Below are positions 24,641-31,789 of a DNA stretch of 33,629 bases, in pieces. Positions within the stretch are counted from its first letter, which is position 1, and each line of letters begins with the position of its first letter. Origin of the DNA: a virus; the IMG/VR virus record IMGVR_UViG_3300047316_000272, positions 1-33,629 of that record; one strand, given 5' to 3'. A program made the position numbers and the translations under genes. Under the pieces are notes generated by a model. That model was not told the DNA's origin. It did not search any database and saw only the letters and a list, made by a program, of their open reading frames with translations.

Positions 24641-26247
24641 TAGCAGTAGTCCCTTATGAATTCACGTTCTTCATAACTGGAGGTGCCTCCATCCATCGGG
24701 TCGGCGTGCCTTACCTCATCATAATGCTCTTTATTGCGAAGGCGCTGCAACTCACGCGCGACCTTGTCGGCGTGTTCGGCAGAGGTGGGGTCGGAGCGGC
24801 GGAAGACGAGGAAGGGGTCTTCGACGGCAGGAATCGCGGGCTGGGGACTGGAGACCATGAAGTAGCGCGTCTCGTCGCAGTAGTGGTCGGATTGATTGTT
24901 CTTCGGCTCGTTGGGGCGCGCGGGATCCCACATGTAGTTGTCGTACTCTTTTGCAGAGCCCTTGCAGGTGTTGAAGACGTAGAAAGACGGCGCCCCCTTG
25001 TCCTTGAAGCGTTCGTATCGCGTCCGAGGCTGCGTGCGTTCGTACCAGACAGGCAGCAATCGCTCCGGATTGACAAAGAACTCAGACTTCGCGCGCATGA
25101 GTCCCGCGAAGACATCCTTCGAGGCCGGCTCGCAGTGGATGCCTTCATCCTGAAGCTGAATCATCACAGCTTTATTCTGATAGTCGATGAGGAAACGTGT
25201 CTCCTCAACTGGAAGATGGTCTTTAATCCACCGAATCGCCTTGTTGGGATTCAGGTTGAGCTGCTTATAAATCTCAGCGGCGTCGTCGGTCTTGATCTTA
25301 TTCCCCTCTTCGTCGATGCGATAGACGCCGATGCCCCACGGGGATGAGCCGCCGGGGTCGATCGAGCAGTACCAAGGCCAGTGGGAAGGGATTGGAAAGG
25401 GTTCGATGTTGTGGACGGAGTCGATGTTGTAGTCGCTGTATATCTTGCCGCTGAAGTCATCGAAGCTGCCGTCGAGGTAGCGCGCGACCCACTCGGGAGG
25501 CATGGACTTCCGGAGCTGGTCGAAGTATTCATCCGGGACGAAGCCGCCGTTGGACATCCGGTTCTCTTCGGAGCGAACGATGACGCCGAGGCGATGGCCG
25601 CGATGGATTGCTTTGTAGAATACCTTTGGCTCTCGAAGGAGGTCGAACTTGTAGTCGCCGCCTTGGAAGAAGTCCTCGAAGAACTGGTCGTGTCCCATCT
25701 GGTTCCCGACGCCGAGGGCGTGTGTCTTGACGGCAAGGACTTTCTTTTTCTCGGGATGGAAGTAGGTGCGAGAGAGGCGCCCGAGTAGCTTGTGCCACGC
25801 GGCGCGGTTGATTTCCTCGACTTGGTCAACAAGGAAGCCGCCCCAGTTGCCGCCCGCAAGGTGACTCCGATTCGTCTGCTTGTCCATGATGTAGTCGAAG
25901 TACACCTTGGACGTGTGGCCTTCATACTTTGTGCGGAGGACGACTTCGAGTCCCTGCTGGCCGATTTTCTTCGGCTTGCCGACAATCATCTCGGATGGAC
26001 AGACTTCGTCGAAGAAGGTTTGGATGGTTGTTGAGTGGAGGTCTTTGCCCGAGGCGCGGCCGATGAACCAGAGATTGTTGGGAATGAGATAGCTACAGAG
26101 AAGTGTGGTGAGGCACCCGATGCGCGTCTTACCCGCGCGCCAGCCACCCATCAGGACGCGCTCGGTCTCAGGCGCGGTCATCCAGTACTTTTGGGATGGA
26201 AGAAGGCGCTCGATGCGTTCTTGGACGAGGTCGTCGTGACGCGGCAT
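24640..26247 (-). CDS. terL: Terminase large subunit
   Basis: The 535-residue protein shows both terminase domains. The ATPase has Walker A GGWRAGKT (34-41) and Walker B FLVDQVEE (138-145), followed by a QFFEDFF coupling-type segment. The RNase H-like nuclease has D297 in SIDPGG, D355 in FLIDYQNK and D454/D458 in SDHYCDETRYF, preceded by YLDGSFDDFSGKIY. Together they power DNA packaging and cut concatemers at the portal. The length is slightly above the usual 450-500. The upstream small gene overlaps by one base (TAATG). Confidence 0.95.
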   Translation of the reverse strand: MPRHDDLVQERIERLLPSQKYWMTAPETERVLMGGWRAGKTRIGCLTTLLCSYLIPNNLWFIGRASGKDLHSTTIQTFFDEVCPSEMIVGKPKKIGQQGLEVVLRTKYEGHTSKVYFDYIMDKQTNRSHLAGGNWGGFLVDQVEEINRAAWHKLLGRLSRTYFHPEKKKVLAVKTHALGVGNQMGHDQFFEDFFQGGDYKFDLLREPKVFYKAIHRGHRLGVIVRSEENRMSNGGFVPDEYFDQLRKSMPPEWVARYLDGSFDDFSGKIYSDYNIDSVHNIEPFPIPSHWPWYCSIDPGGSSPWGIGVYRIDEEGNKIKTDDAAEIYKQLNLNPNKAIRWIKDHLPVEETRFLIDYQNKAVMIQLQDEGIHCEPASKDVFAGLMRAKSEFFVNPERLLPVWYERTQPRTRYERFKDKGAPSFYVFNTCKGSAKEYDNYMWDPARPNEPKNNQSDHYCDETRYFMVSSPQPAIPAVEDPFLVFRRSDPTSAEHADKVARELQRLRNKEHYDEVRHADPMDGGTSSYEEREFIRDYC

Positions 26248-26453
26248 TAGAAGAGGGATGGACGACGGAAGAGGCCGCCGCCAGCAGACGGTAGACCGAG
26301 TTGACTGAATGGGCGAGGCGAGAAAGGTGTCTCAGTCAACGGTTGCATCGCGGTCATCTGACTGACGGGGCGTGCGCCGTCGGGGCCAATCATAGAGCGT
26401 GGAGATGAAAGCGGCGGGATTCCAAGATTGCCGCGGCCTAGTGGAGAAATCAT
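26247..26453 (-). CDS. Small proline-rich protein, unknown
   Basis: The 68-residue product is rich in Pro, Ser and Gly (LGIPPLSSPRSMIGPDG, FSPRPFSQLGLPSAGGG) and probably disordered. It links the KTSC gene and TerL through a four-base ATGA overlap at its start and a one-base overlap at its end. I see no domain. The fit in the operon is the main evidence that it is a gene. Confidence 0.5.
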   Translation of the reverse strand: MISPLGRGNLGIPPLSSPRSMIGPDGARPVSQMTAMQPLTETPFSPRPFSQLGLPSAGGGLFRRPSLF

Positions 26454-26656
26454 GGCTTCCTCGATGGACGGAATGAGAAGTTATTGTAGAAATGAGAGCC
26501 GATGGACTTCGCGCCGAGAAGCTGGCGGAATTCATCGTTGGTGACATTTGGATATTGAAGGATGGAGCCTTTGTGGAATTCGACTTCGAGGGTATTGGAC
26601 TTCGGATCGAAGCCGATGGTGCGAATGTTGGACGACTTGACGGACATTCGATTCAT
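26450..26656 (-). CDS. KTSC-domain protein
   Basis: The 68-residue product has SSNIRTIGFDPKSNTLEVEFHKGSIL, then YPNVTNDEFRQLLGAKSIGSHFYNNF. This is the KTSC domain layout (I-x-x-I-G-x-D, L-x-V-x-F-x-x-G-x-x-Y, then SxGxxxN), here ending in Asn-Asn-Phe. The domain is found alone in phages and bacteria and in larger nucleic-acid proteins; its function is undefined. GGAGAAGG sits six bases before the ATG. The start overlaps the preceding terminase-small-like gene by four bases. Confidence 0.75.
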   Translation of the reverse strand: MNRMSVKSSNIRTIGFDPKSNTLEVEFHKGSILQYPNVTNDEFRQLLGAKSIGSHFYNNFSFRPSRKP

Positions 26657-27132
26657 TGAACCTTCTCCGGCTTGGTTTCAACGAGAGTGGAGATGTCCCC
26701 AAGTCCGTCGATACGCATTGGCTTCTCGGGGGCGTCGGACTTCTTCTCGCTCACATACCCCTTTGCAAGAATTCGATTCGCATTCAGTCCTGCGTCAAGA
26801 AGCTCCCGTTCAGGCTTCCCGCCGGACATCACCGTCTCATGCAGCTTCTCGAAAAGTTCCCAGTTCATCTTGAGGAACTTCTCTGCATTACGGTCAGTGC
26901 GATTCATAATTCTCTCCAGTTGGTAGCGGACAGCAGGCTCGTCCATTAGTTTCGAGAAGAAGACGTTGTAGCTTGCGTGACCCGGGCGGAGTTCAGCGAC
27001 GGTGCGCTTGGGGTCGAAGCCATTTCGCAATATCGACTGCGCCGCGATGCGTGCTTGGAAGGTATCCGAAAGTGGAATGCGCGGATTCAGCTTCACTCGA
27101 CAAGCGTACAACTTTTCGGAGCGGGGGCGCAA
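26653..27132 (-). CDS. Putative terminase small subunit
   Basis: The up-to-159-residue product precedes TerL by two genes. A helix-rich core (FQARIAAQSILRNGFDPKRTVAELRPGHASYNVFFSKLMDE, then PAVRYQLERIMNR) looks like the DNA-binding N-terminal part of a small terminase. DRNAEKFLKMNWELFEKL is an oligomerisation-type helix, followed by a polar tail. The open frame begins at a TTG with no convincing ribosome site. GTG at 27096 or the TTG at 27114 are alternatives, so the first 12 residues are uncertain. The role is inferred from position and fold pattern. This is the first gene of the late block. Confidence 0.65.
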   Translation of the reverse strand: MRPRSEKLYACRVKLNPRIPLSDTFQARIAAQSILRNGFDPKRTVAELRPGHASYNVFFSKLMDEPAVRYQLERIMNRTDRNAEKFLKMNWELFEKLHETVMSGGKPERELLDAGLNANRILAKGYVSEKKSDAPEKPMRIDGLGDISTLVETKPEKVQ

Positions 27133-27178
27133 TCCGCTGTGAGTTGCGAGCCACTCAACTCAAGTGTAAATTAAATCC

Positions 27179-27391
27179 ATGACTCCCGGCGACCGCCTCC
27201 CAGCCTTCATCTGGTGCGCCGGACTCGGAATCCTCCTCGGCTATGACATCATCGCTTACTACCTTCACAACCCAATCGTCCCGACCCTCACCGCCTTCGC
27301 CGTGCGTCGGATCCCCGCCCCCATCCCGATCACCTTCTTCGTCTGGTGCCTGGTCCACTTCATCCACAGGTACTACCGCGCGTGGCATTAA
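27179..27391 (+). CDS. Small two-helix membrane protein
   Basis: The 70-residue product is the first gene of the plus-strand side. Two hydrophobic segments (about residues 9-30, FIWCAGLGILLGYDII, and 48-62, ITFFVWCLVHFIHRYY) are linked by a short Pro-rich stretch. Codons are GC-ending as in the late genes, and the opposite-strand frame is a shadow. There is no ribosome site before the ATG. It has the size of a phage holin or a small unknown membrane protein; there is no lysis gene beside it, so holin is only a possibility. Confidence 0.5.
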   Translation: MTPGDRLPAFIWCAGLGILLGYDIIAYYLHNPIVPTLTAFAVRRIPAPIPITFFVWCLVHFIHRYYRAWH

Positions 27392-27436
27392 GAATGGTAC
27401 CCTCAAACGCACCAACTTTACCTGATGCCAGCCAAA

Positions 27437-27453
27437 GTGACAAAAAATGTCAC
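27437..27453. promoter_or_regulatory. Operator-like palindrome, site 1
   Basis: GTGACAAAAAATGTCAC: perfect GTGAC/GTCAC arms around an A/T core. Two related sites follow in the same gap, centred 53 and 387 bases away. The first spacing is close to five helical turns, which fits dimers of one regulator binding one face of DNA. Confidence 0.6.
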
Positions 27454-27489
27454 CTCCATCTCACACAATACATTCGACTTAACTCAGAT

Positions 27490-27506
27490 GTGACACATTT
27501 TGTCTA
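27490..27506. promoter_or_regulatory. Operator-like palindrome, site 2
   Basis: GTGACACATTTTGTCTA: the left arm and core match the other sites and the right arm is imperfect at its last two bases (TA for AC). It may be the weaker site of the set. Confidence 0.5.
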
Positions 27507-27823
27507 CTGTTTGCCTCCCGCCAGAGAAAATGCCTAAATTGTTGAAAAAATTGTGGATGGAGACTGATCCGGGATCACCCCCGGTGGGCGTCATACCTAC
27601 CCCTTGCTTCCTGCCGAGGGGAAGGGTGAGGGGCGATGGATACGAGCTAGGCGAAAGTGCGGCGAAACGTACGCGTCCGATAAGGGATATTATGTTAACT
27701 TGGATTCGCTGCATCTATTAGACTTAGTGGAGGATGCGGCCGCCGGCGTCAGGTGCGGCCGATGCGCGTCGAACTCGCCTGATATTCAATCAACCGTCAA
27801 AGAATGTTAAGGGAAATGTGAAT

Positions 27824-27840
27824 GTGACACTTTTTGTCAC
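27824..27840. promoter_or_regulatory. Operator-like palindrome, site 3
   Basis: GTGACACTTTTTGTCAC: perfect arms with the same CxTTTT core as site 2. It lies 104 bases before the -35 of the plus-strand promoter, so it is a possible remote operator for the early block. Confidence 0.6.
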
Positions 27841-27847
27841 TCCGACC

Positions 27848-27879
27848 GCTAACCTGTGTGAGTCTTCAGACTAGTTAGC
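27848..27879. repeat. Nested inverted repeat
   Basis: Outer arms GCTAAC (27848-27853) and GTTAGC (27874-27879) enclose inner arms AGTCT (27861-27865) and AGACT (27868-27872). It can form a cruciform or hairpin or serve as a protein site between operator 3 and the promoter. Confidence 0.45.
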
Positions 27880-27943
27880 GCCGGCACTTGCACGTTGGGT
27901 GCCAAACTCGAATAGATATTTTTAGTGTCAGGGAAGATTTTCC

Positions 27944-27972
27944 TTGACAAGCTCTGGCGATTATGCGAGACT
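27944..27972 (+). promoter_or_regulatory. Sigma-70-like promoter of the first plus-strand gene
   Basis: TTGACA (27944-27949), a 17-base spacer, then GAGACT (27967-27972; three of six -10 matches). The TTTTCC just before the -35 is shared with the second promoter. It lies 52 bases before the ATG at 28025. The -10 is weak, so an activator may be needed. Confidence 0.55.
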
Positions 27973-28024
27973 GCGAGTGTAGGCAGTACACATCGGCACG
28001 CTACCGTCACAGCGGGAGGATATC

Positions 28025-28471
28025 ATGGGAAATTGGACACCTACTCCGAAGCATCTATATCAAGAAATTGCAAGCGCGGTACAGGCGAGACTTGGGTGTT
28101 TGTCTGAACACGCAAATGAGTCTCAGAAAGAGTACGCGCCTGTCTGGACAGAGAGAATCAACAGAATGGTGCAGGAGTTTATGCCGTCTGGTAATGGATG
28201 GGATTGCGGCACGAAAATTGATTTGTCTGAGTCTCACGCAGAAAAACTGGTATTCTTCGGCTCCTATCATCATATGAATGATGGTGGATTCTATGATGGA
28301 TGGACAGAGCATACGATTGTGGTCACGCCGTCTTTCAATGGCCTAAATATCCGAGTATCTGGACGCAATCGAAACGACATTAAGGATTATCTTTGGGAGA
28401 CGTTTGAGTGTGCCTTGACGCAATTAGTTGTCTGGAATGTTGAGAAAGCGGATTATGTCATGGTATCTTGA
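28025..28471 (+). CDS. Hypothetical phage protein, early block
   Basis: The 148-residue product has a helical N-terminus (PTPKHLYQEIASAVQARLG), a central GNGWDCGTKIDL stretch and a KLVFFGSYHHMNDGGFYDGWTEHT block with two His and several aromatic residues. It ends with NIRVSGRNRNDIKDYLWETF. I have the impression of a small protein found in many phage genomes but cannot name a family. GGAGGA lies seven bases before the ATG. The promoter is 52 bases upstream. It is the most strongly transcribed candidate on this strand, so an early takeover function is possible. Confidence 0.7.
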   Translation: MGNWTPTPKHLYQEIASAVQARLGCLSEHANESQKEYAPVWTERINRMVQEFMPSGNGWDCGTKIDLSESHAEKLVFFGSYHHMNDGGFYDGWTEHTIVVTPSFNGLNIRVSGRNRNDIKDYLWETFECALTQLVVWNVEKADYVMVS

Positions 28472-28481
28472 TTAATTTTCC

Positions 28482-28510
28482 TTGACAGACACAAGGGGTT
28501 TTGATAGGAT
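28482..28510 (+). promoter_or_regulatory. Sigma-70-like promoter with extended -10
   Basis: TTGACA (28482-28487), a 17-base spacer, then TAGGAT (28505-28510; four of six) preceded by TGA, an extended -10. It shares TTTTCCTTGACA with the first promoter and lies 56 bases before the ATG at 28567. AGTCCG-CT-CGGACT (28527-28540), just past the likely start of transcription, is a perfect palindrome and may be an operator or hairpin. Confidence 0.65.
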
Positions 28511-28566
28511 TCGATTGTTGATAGATAGTCCGCTCGGACTCAGAGCGTAATAAACGGGAGGATGTA

Positions 28567-29010
28567 ATGAAACGGAACTGGTACGGTGGCATTGGTTCAA
28601 TCAGTACGGGAACACTTCGTAGTGAAGATCTGCTCGAATCGTTCCTATGGGAAGCAAAACACTTGCGTCTGACTAAAGACGAACGCAAGACGGTTTCTCT
28701 CATTTCCAAGATGGATTATCAAGGCGAGTTTGACACTCCGATTGAAGAGGATGTGGAGGAATTGCGGACCATCCTTGACAATCATTCCCTGCCTTATTTC
28801 TACTTCGGCGCGCATCCTGGCGATGGTGCGGATTTTGGATGGTGGCTGTCTGAGACCATTACTGAGGATTTCGATGGTCTCAAGGTAAATGACACGTCCG
28901 AAGTACCGCGAGGCTACACTGGCGAAGTACTCCACGTCAATGACCACGGTAATCTAACGTTGTACTCCGCGTCGCGCGGCCGATTGCATGAAGTGTGGGC
29001 AGTTGTATGA
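28567..29010 (+). CDS. Hypothetical phage protein with its own promoter
   Basis: The 147-residue product has LRSEDLLESFLWEAKHLRL, then DVEELRTILDNHSLPYFYFGAHPGDGADFGWWLSE. The C-terminus contains GYTGEVLHVNDHGNLTLY, with a plausible beta hairpin. The aromatic-rich FGAHPGDGADFGWW stretch resembles that of many phage-encoded proteins of unknown function. GGAGGA precedes the ATG. The stop overlaps the next tiny gene by four bases. I cannot assign a role. Confidence 0.7.
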   Translation: MKRNWYGGIGSISTGTLRSEDLLESFLWEAKHLRLTKDERKTVSLISKMDYQGEFDTPIEEDVEELRTILDNHSLPYFYFGAHPGDGADFGWWLSETITEDFDGLKVNDTSEVPRGYTGEVLHVNDHGNLTLYSASRGRLHEVWAVV

Positions 29011-29090
29011 CCCACACTCAACGATTATCGGCGCAACGTGCAGCAAGAGAACGTGCGGCTGCGATTAGGGCGGCACGGTTGCGAGGGTGA
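29007..29090 (+). CDS. Tiny basic peptide (27 residues)
   Basis: ATGA overlap with the previous gene. MTHTQRLSAQRAARERAAAI leads into more Arg/Ala residues and the frame ends at TGA 29088. A 27-residue Arg-rich helix could bind nucleic acid. Only the coupling and the continuous frame support it, so it may be spurious. Confidence 0.4.
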   Translation: MTHTQRLSAQRAARERAAAIRAARLRG

Positions 29091-29095
29091 ACGAT

Positions 29096-29299
29096 ATGGA
29101 TAACCTAGCGATATTGACGGTTGAGCAAGACGCGCGGTACGGGCAGTTGTTTGAGCTGGCCGCGAATGAGCTGGACGAGGATGCGCTAGGCGAGGACAAG
29201 GTAAACGAGCTGGCCGATGCGGATGCTTGGCAAGGATTATGCGAAGAATGGCCGGAGTTGGCGAAGTTTGACGGCGCGAGAGCAGGATATGCCGAATAG
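29096..29299 (+). CDS. Small acidic protein, unknown
   Basis: The ATG at 29096 follows GAGGGTGA at fair spacing; a GTG at 29087 with a GTGA overlap is an alternative start. The 67-residue product has a strongly acidic helix (QLFELAANELDEDALGEDKVNEL) and a Trp-containing end. DNA mimicry or inhibition of a host protein is conceivable from the charge alone. No family is recognised. Its end overlaps the Dam gene start by 11 bases. Confidence 0.55.
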   Translation: MDNLAILTVEQDARYGQLFELAANELDEDALGEDKVNELADADAWQGLCEEWPELAKFDGARAGYAE

Positions 29300-29729
29300 C
29301 GGATTCAACGCCGCGACGCGGCAATCGGATGAGTGGGAGACGCCGGCTTGGTTGTTTGACGCGCTGGACCATGAGTTTGCGTTTACGCTTGACGGCGCGG
29401 CAACTAGTGGGAATGCGTTGTGCAAGAAGTTCAATGCGGCCGATGCGCCGGTAGCGTGGAATGGAGAACGTGTGTTCTGCAATCCGCCGTACAGTGATAT
29501 TGAGACTTTTGTAAGACGCGCGTTCGTTGCGGAGTTGTGCGTTCTATTGCTGCCTGTGCGGACGGATTCTGACTGGTTTAGATTGCTAGTGGAACGCGAC
29601 GCGACGATTCGATGGATGAGAAAGCGCGTGAGGTTTTTGGAAAATGGAGTTGTGCAATCGAGTCCTAGGTTTGCGAGTTTGGTAGCGATTGTACGTGATG
29701 GGGCCGCGAGAAAGGACGGTGCAAGGTGA
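29289..29729 (+). CDS. dam: Phage Dam-type DNA N6-adenine methyltransferase
   Basis: Start ATG 29289 gives 146 residues and is chosen because FNAATRQSDEWETPAWLFDALD is the normal N-terminus of the phage Dam family; the longer open frame is a shadow of the preceding gene. The motif W-x-T-P-x-x-LF near residue 16 and the catalytic NPPY at 65-68 in VFCNPPYSD are clear. C-terminal parts match LLLPVRTDSDWF. The family methylates adenine and protects phage DNA from host restriction or marks it for regulation. The target sequence is not predictable from the sequence. Confidence 0.85.
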   Translation: MPNSGFNAATRQSDEWETPAWLFDALDHEFAFTLDGAATSGNALCKKFNAADAPVAWNGERVFCNPPYSDIETFVRRAFVAELCVLLLPVRTDSDWFRLLVERDATIRWMRKRVRFLENGVVQSSPRFASLVAIVRDGAARKDGAR

Positions 29730-29929
29730 ATCGCTTCGATTTGTATGGCGCATTGTATCTGTTGTGTTCACGGTGGCATTCCGGCCAGTGTTCGCGCGGA
29801 TATCGCATTCTGTCTAGGTTAGCGATTGCCGGATATCGGCCGGGATTGTCCATTCAATCGAATAGGTTTGAGTCTGAGGAACAACGGGCAGTCTACAAGC
29901 GATTGTTGCGGTATCGGCATTCGCTGTAA
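29726..29929 (+). CDS. Small basic protein, unknown
   Basis: GTG start with a four-base overlap of the Dam stop. The 67-residue product is Arg/Tyr/Leu-rich (RFDLYGALYLLCSRW, ALYLLCSRWHSGQCS) with a short polar tail. It has no clear domain. The overlap is the main evidence for a gene. Confidence 0.45.
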   Translation: MNRFDLYGALYLLCSRWHSGQCSRGYRILSRLAIAGYRPGLSIQSNRFESEEQRAVYKRLLRYRHSL

Positions 29930-29953
29930 GGACGCGAGAAAGGAGAAGTGAAG

Positions 29954-30184
29954 ATGGACAAGGTACGCATCACGGCACAAGTGTTGAATAGCGCTACTGG
30001 TGAGGTCCGCGAAGTAGTGGCGCATGTTGCGGCGAATGATGAGCAAGAGGCGGTTAACAAACTGTTTGCTCGGGCACGGCGCGACGATTATTACTACCGA
30101 TTCATGGGACAGGATGGCGTACTTGCGCCGAGCGAGTTTTCAGGGAGTCTCAACTATCAAGGGCAAGTGTACTGGGCACGGTAA
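29954..30184 (+). CDS. Small hypothetical phage protein
   Basis: ATG 29954 follows AGGAGAAG at good spacing. The 76-residue product has an alternating strand start (KVRITAQVLNSATGEVREVVAHVAAND), a helical middle (EQEAVNKLFARARR) and a YQGQVYWAR end. It resembles small phage proteins of unknown role. Standing alone with its own ribosome site and a 33-base gap to the next gene, it looks real. Confidence 0.55.
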   Translation: MDKVRITAQVLNSATGEVREVVAHVAANDEQEAVNKLFARARRDDYYYRFMGQDGVLAPSEFSGSLNYQGQVYWAR

Positions 30185-30217
30185 CGCGCAACCGGGAATT
30201 GCGCGGGAGGAGGAGAC

Positions 30218-30514
30218 ATGGGCAGTACGCAAGTTATCTCGAAACGGGAGCTGAAAACTCTGTTTTATGTAGGCCGCAAACTGGAACTAATCGGCTGTTA
30301 CGTACCAATGGCGGCGCCACAAGCGCGTGTAGTCAAGACGCATCGGAGTTATGGGTATGACATGGAAAAGCCGGACGGCAAAGTGTCGCGCCTTGACTTT
30401 AATCCTGGACAGATTGTCGAAGCGTATTCCCCGGCGGGGAATGGGTATACCGAAGTAATTATCTCGGATCCAGGACCGTTGCACACGGTTGCGGCGCATT
30501 ATCGGTTGCTGTGA
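30218..30514 (+). CDS. Hypothetical phage protein
   Basis: ATG follows GGAGGAGGAGAC, an excellent ribosome site. The 98-residue product has KRELKTLFYVGRKLELIGCYVPM and a KVSRLDFNPGQIVEAYSPAGNGYTEV strand-rich centre. The DNA of the centre (30300-30480) is balanced in composition. The function is not recognisable. Confidence 0.6.
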   Translation: MGSTQVISKRELKTLFYVGRKLELIGCYVPMAAPQARVVKTHRSYGYDMEKPDGKVSRLDFNPGQIVEAYSPAGNGYTEVIISDPGPLHTVAAHYRLL

Positions 30515-30602
30515 GCGTAACGTCAACGTTGTGTGGGAGGGGCGCAGCTATCCGCGCGGAAGGGTGGCGCCGTCCAGTCAGGACGTTAAACACGGAGGAG
30601 TT

Positions 30603-31040
30603 ATGCGAAAAGTAGGACGAGAAATGCACAACGGAATGGATATAATTGACAGCCGAGATGTAATCGCGCGGATTGCAGAGTTGGAAAGCCTACGCGATGA
30701 CGCTCAAGAGGCACAGGACGGCAACAAGGAAACAATGGAAGACGGGACGGAGATTTATACGTCCGTTGACTTCCAGGAGGATGAATACACGGAACTGAAA
30801 CAGTTGACCTCGCTTGCTGAGGATGCGAGCGGCTCGCCTGACTGGAAGTACGGCGAGGCTCTCATTCGAGACAGTTACTTCCAAGATTACGCACAGCAAC
30901 TGGCCGAGGACTGCGGCATGATTCAGAAGTCTGACCAGTGGCCGAATCGTTGTATCGACTGGGAAAAGGCCGCGGACGAACTAAAACAGGACTATGTGTC
31001 CGTTGAGTTTGGCGATGAAACGTATTGGATAAGGGCGTGA
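30603..31040 (+). CDS. Acidic phage protein, possibly antirestriction-like
   Basis: Start ATG 30603 with GGAGGAG upstream gives 145 residues; spacing is short, so M8 or M12 are alternatives. IDSRDVIARIAELESLRDDAQE is a coiled segment. Then WKYGEALIRDSYFQDYAQQLAEDCGMI and a C-terminal CIDWEKAADELKQDYVSVEFGDETYW follow. This last block (I/C-D-W/Y-E-x-x-A-x-E-L, then D-Y-V) is similar in layout to the end of ArdA antirestriction proteins, as recalled from memory. The negative charge suits a DNA mimic. Antirestriction is a hypothesis. Confidence 0.55.
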   Translation: MRKVGREMHNGMDIIDSRDVIARIAELESLRDDAQEAQDGNKETMEDGTEIYTSVDFQEDEYTELKQLTSLAEDASGSPDWKYGEALIRDSYFQDYAQQLAEDCGMIQKSDQWPNRCIDWEKAADELKQDYVSVEFGDETYWIRA

Positions 31041-31043
31041 GCC

Positions 31044-31421
31044 ATGAGCCGCAAAGAACGCCATGGGTTTATAGCGATTCTCTATGAGCACTCGCCGCAC
31101 AAGTGGCAGGCAGGCGATCCGCCGATGTTTATCCAGCGTCAAGCTGAGTTGCTCATGCGATACAGCGCGACGCTGCATCGGCTCGCGGAGGAACTGTGCA
31201 ACGGGTACCAGACTTTTAACGGTGAATGGGACGAGAAGCGTACCGAGTGGGCTGAGAAGAAACAGGCGCGGATTGAAGCACGGGCCGCGGAAGTGGCCGA
31301 GGCTATCGGGGGTAAGGTCATTACCGGCGGAGATCCGCGCGGATGCGTGCTCAAGATTGTGTTTCCTGGCGGTTACGCAAACGACTGGGGAAGAGAGGGA
31401 ATATGCGTACCAACAAGTTAG
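31044..31421 (+). CDS. Hypothetical phage protein with GDPRGCVLKI motif
   Basis: The ATG lies three bases after the previous stop. The 125-residue product is helical (RQAELLMRYSATLHRLAEELCNG, RTEWAEKKQARIEARAAEVAEAIG), with a C-terminal block GGDPRGCVLKIVFPGGYANDWGREGICVP. The last block is a pattern I know from many phage small proteins of unknown function, all ending in a WGxEG-type sequence. The stop lies inside the next open frame. Confidence 0.6.
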   Translation: MSRKERHGFIAILYEHSPHKWQAGDPPMFIQRQAELLMRYSATLHRLAEELCNGYQTFNGEWDEKRTEWAEKKQARIEARAAEVAEAIGGKVITGGDPRGCVLKIVFPGGYANDWGREGICVPTS

Positions 31422-31789
31422 ATGGTGAGGGTGATGCCGTGACCACGAAACAAGGGATGCAGGCACGCACCATTGACTATACCAATGCTTATGTAGGCGC
31501 AAGCGGCTCACGTTGGATTGTAGCGAGCAATCCAGCGCACTACAGCGGCATTCCTGAAGTGTTGGAGATTCACCCGGACGAAACAGTTACGCTTTGGCAG
31601 TATTGCGGGCGGGTGTCGCCGTGCATCGGCACGTCTGGGCCGCTGTCGGGGATGAAGCCAGGCACTACGTTGAAGCATGTCACTAATGCTAAAGAGCGCG
31701 AGTTAGTCGCGCACAAAGAACGATGCATTGCAAAGGGTGTCGAGATGTCACAGTTGCAGTACGACAGGATGAAGGGAGTACGACCATGA
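31403..31789 (+). CDS. Hypothetical phage protein sharing a start block with the last gene
   Basis: ATG 31403 with GAGGGAAT upstream gives 128 residues; an internal GTG at 31439 opens the segment VTTKQGMQARTID. That segment's DNA start repeats exactly near 33514. The protein has ASNPAHYSGIPEVLEIHPDETVTLWQY and a strand-rich middle, then a KERELVAHKERCIAKGVEMSQLQYD helix. The stop overlaps the HNH start by four bases (ATGA). Function is unknown. Confidence 0.55.
   Translation: MRTNKLDGEGDAVTTKQGMQARTIDYTNAYVGASGSRWIVASNPAHYSGIPEVLEIHPDETVTLWQYCGRVSPCIGTSGPLSGMKPGTTLKHVTNAKERELVAHKERCIAKGVEMSQLQYDRMKGVRP

Larger units (their letters stand above)
27392..28024 (+). other. Gene-poor divergent control region
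   Basis: About 630 bases separate the small membrane gene from the first plus-strand gene. I see no convincing coding frame. The stretch contains three palindromic operator-like sites, an inverted repeat at 27848-27879 and a second at 27883-27903 (GGCAC-GTGCC), and the promoter at 27944-27972. The middle part (27560-27800) is GC-rich with short C- and G-rich repeats and could hold further signals or a decayed gene. Confidence 0.55.

Noticed and set aside
27155-27415. Minus-strand open frame opposite the small membrane gene
   Set aside because: Asp/Gly/Glu-rich low-quality sequence, while the plus-strand frame has GC-ending codons and two clear membrane helices.
27540-27730. Possible tRNA or CRISPR-like structure in the GC-rich middle of the control region
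   Set aside because: No cloverleaf with a T-loop GTTCRA and no regularly spaced repeats were found; only short C- and G-rich runs.
27484-27810. Several overlapping short frames in the control region
   Set aside because: None has a convincing start site or a protein pattern; they overlap each other in different frames.
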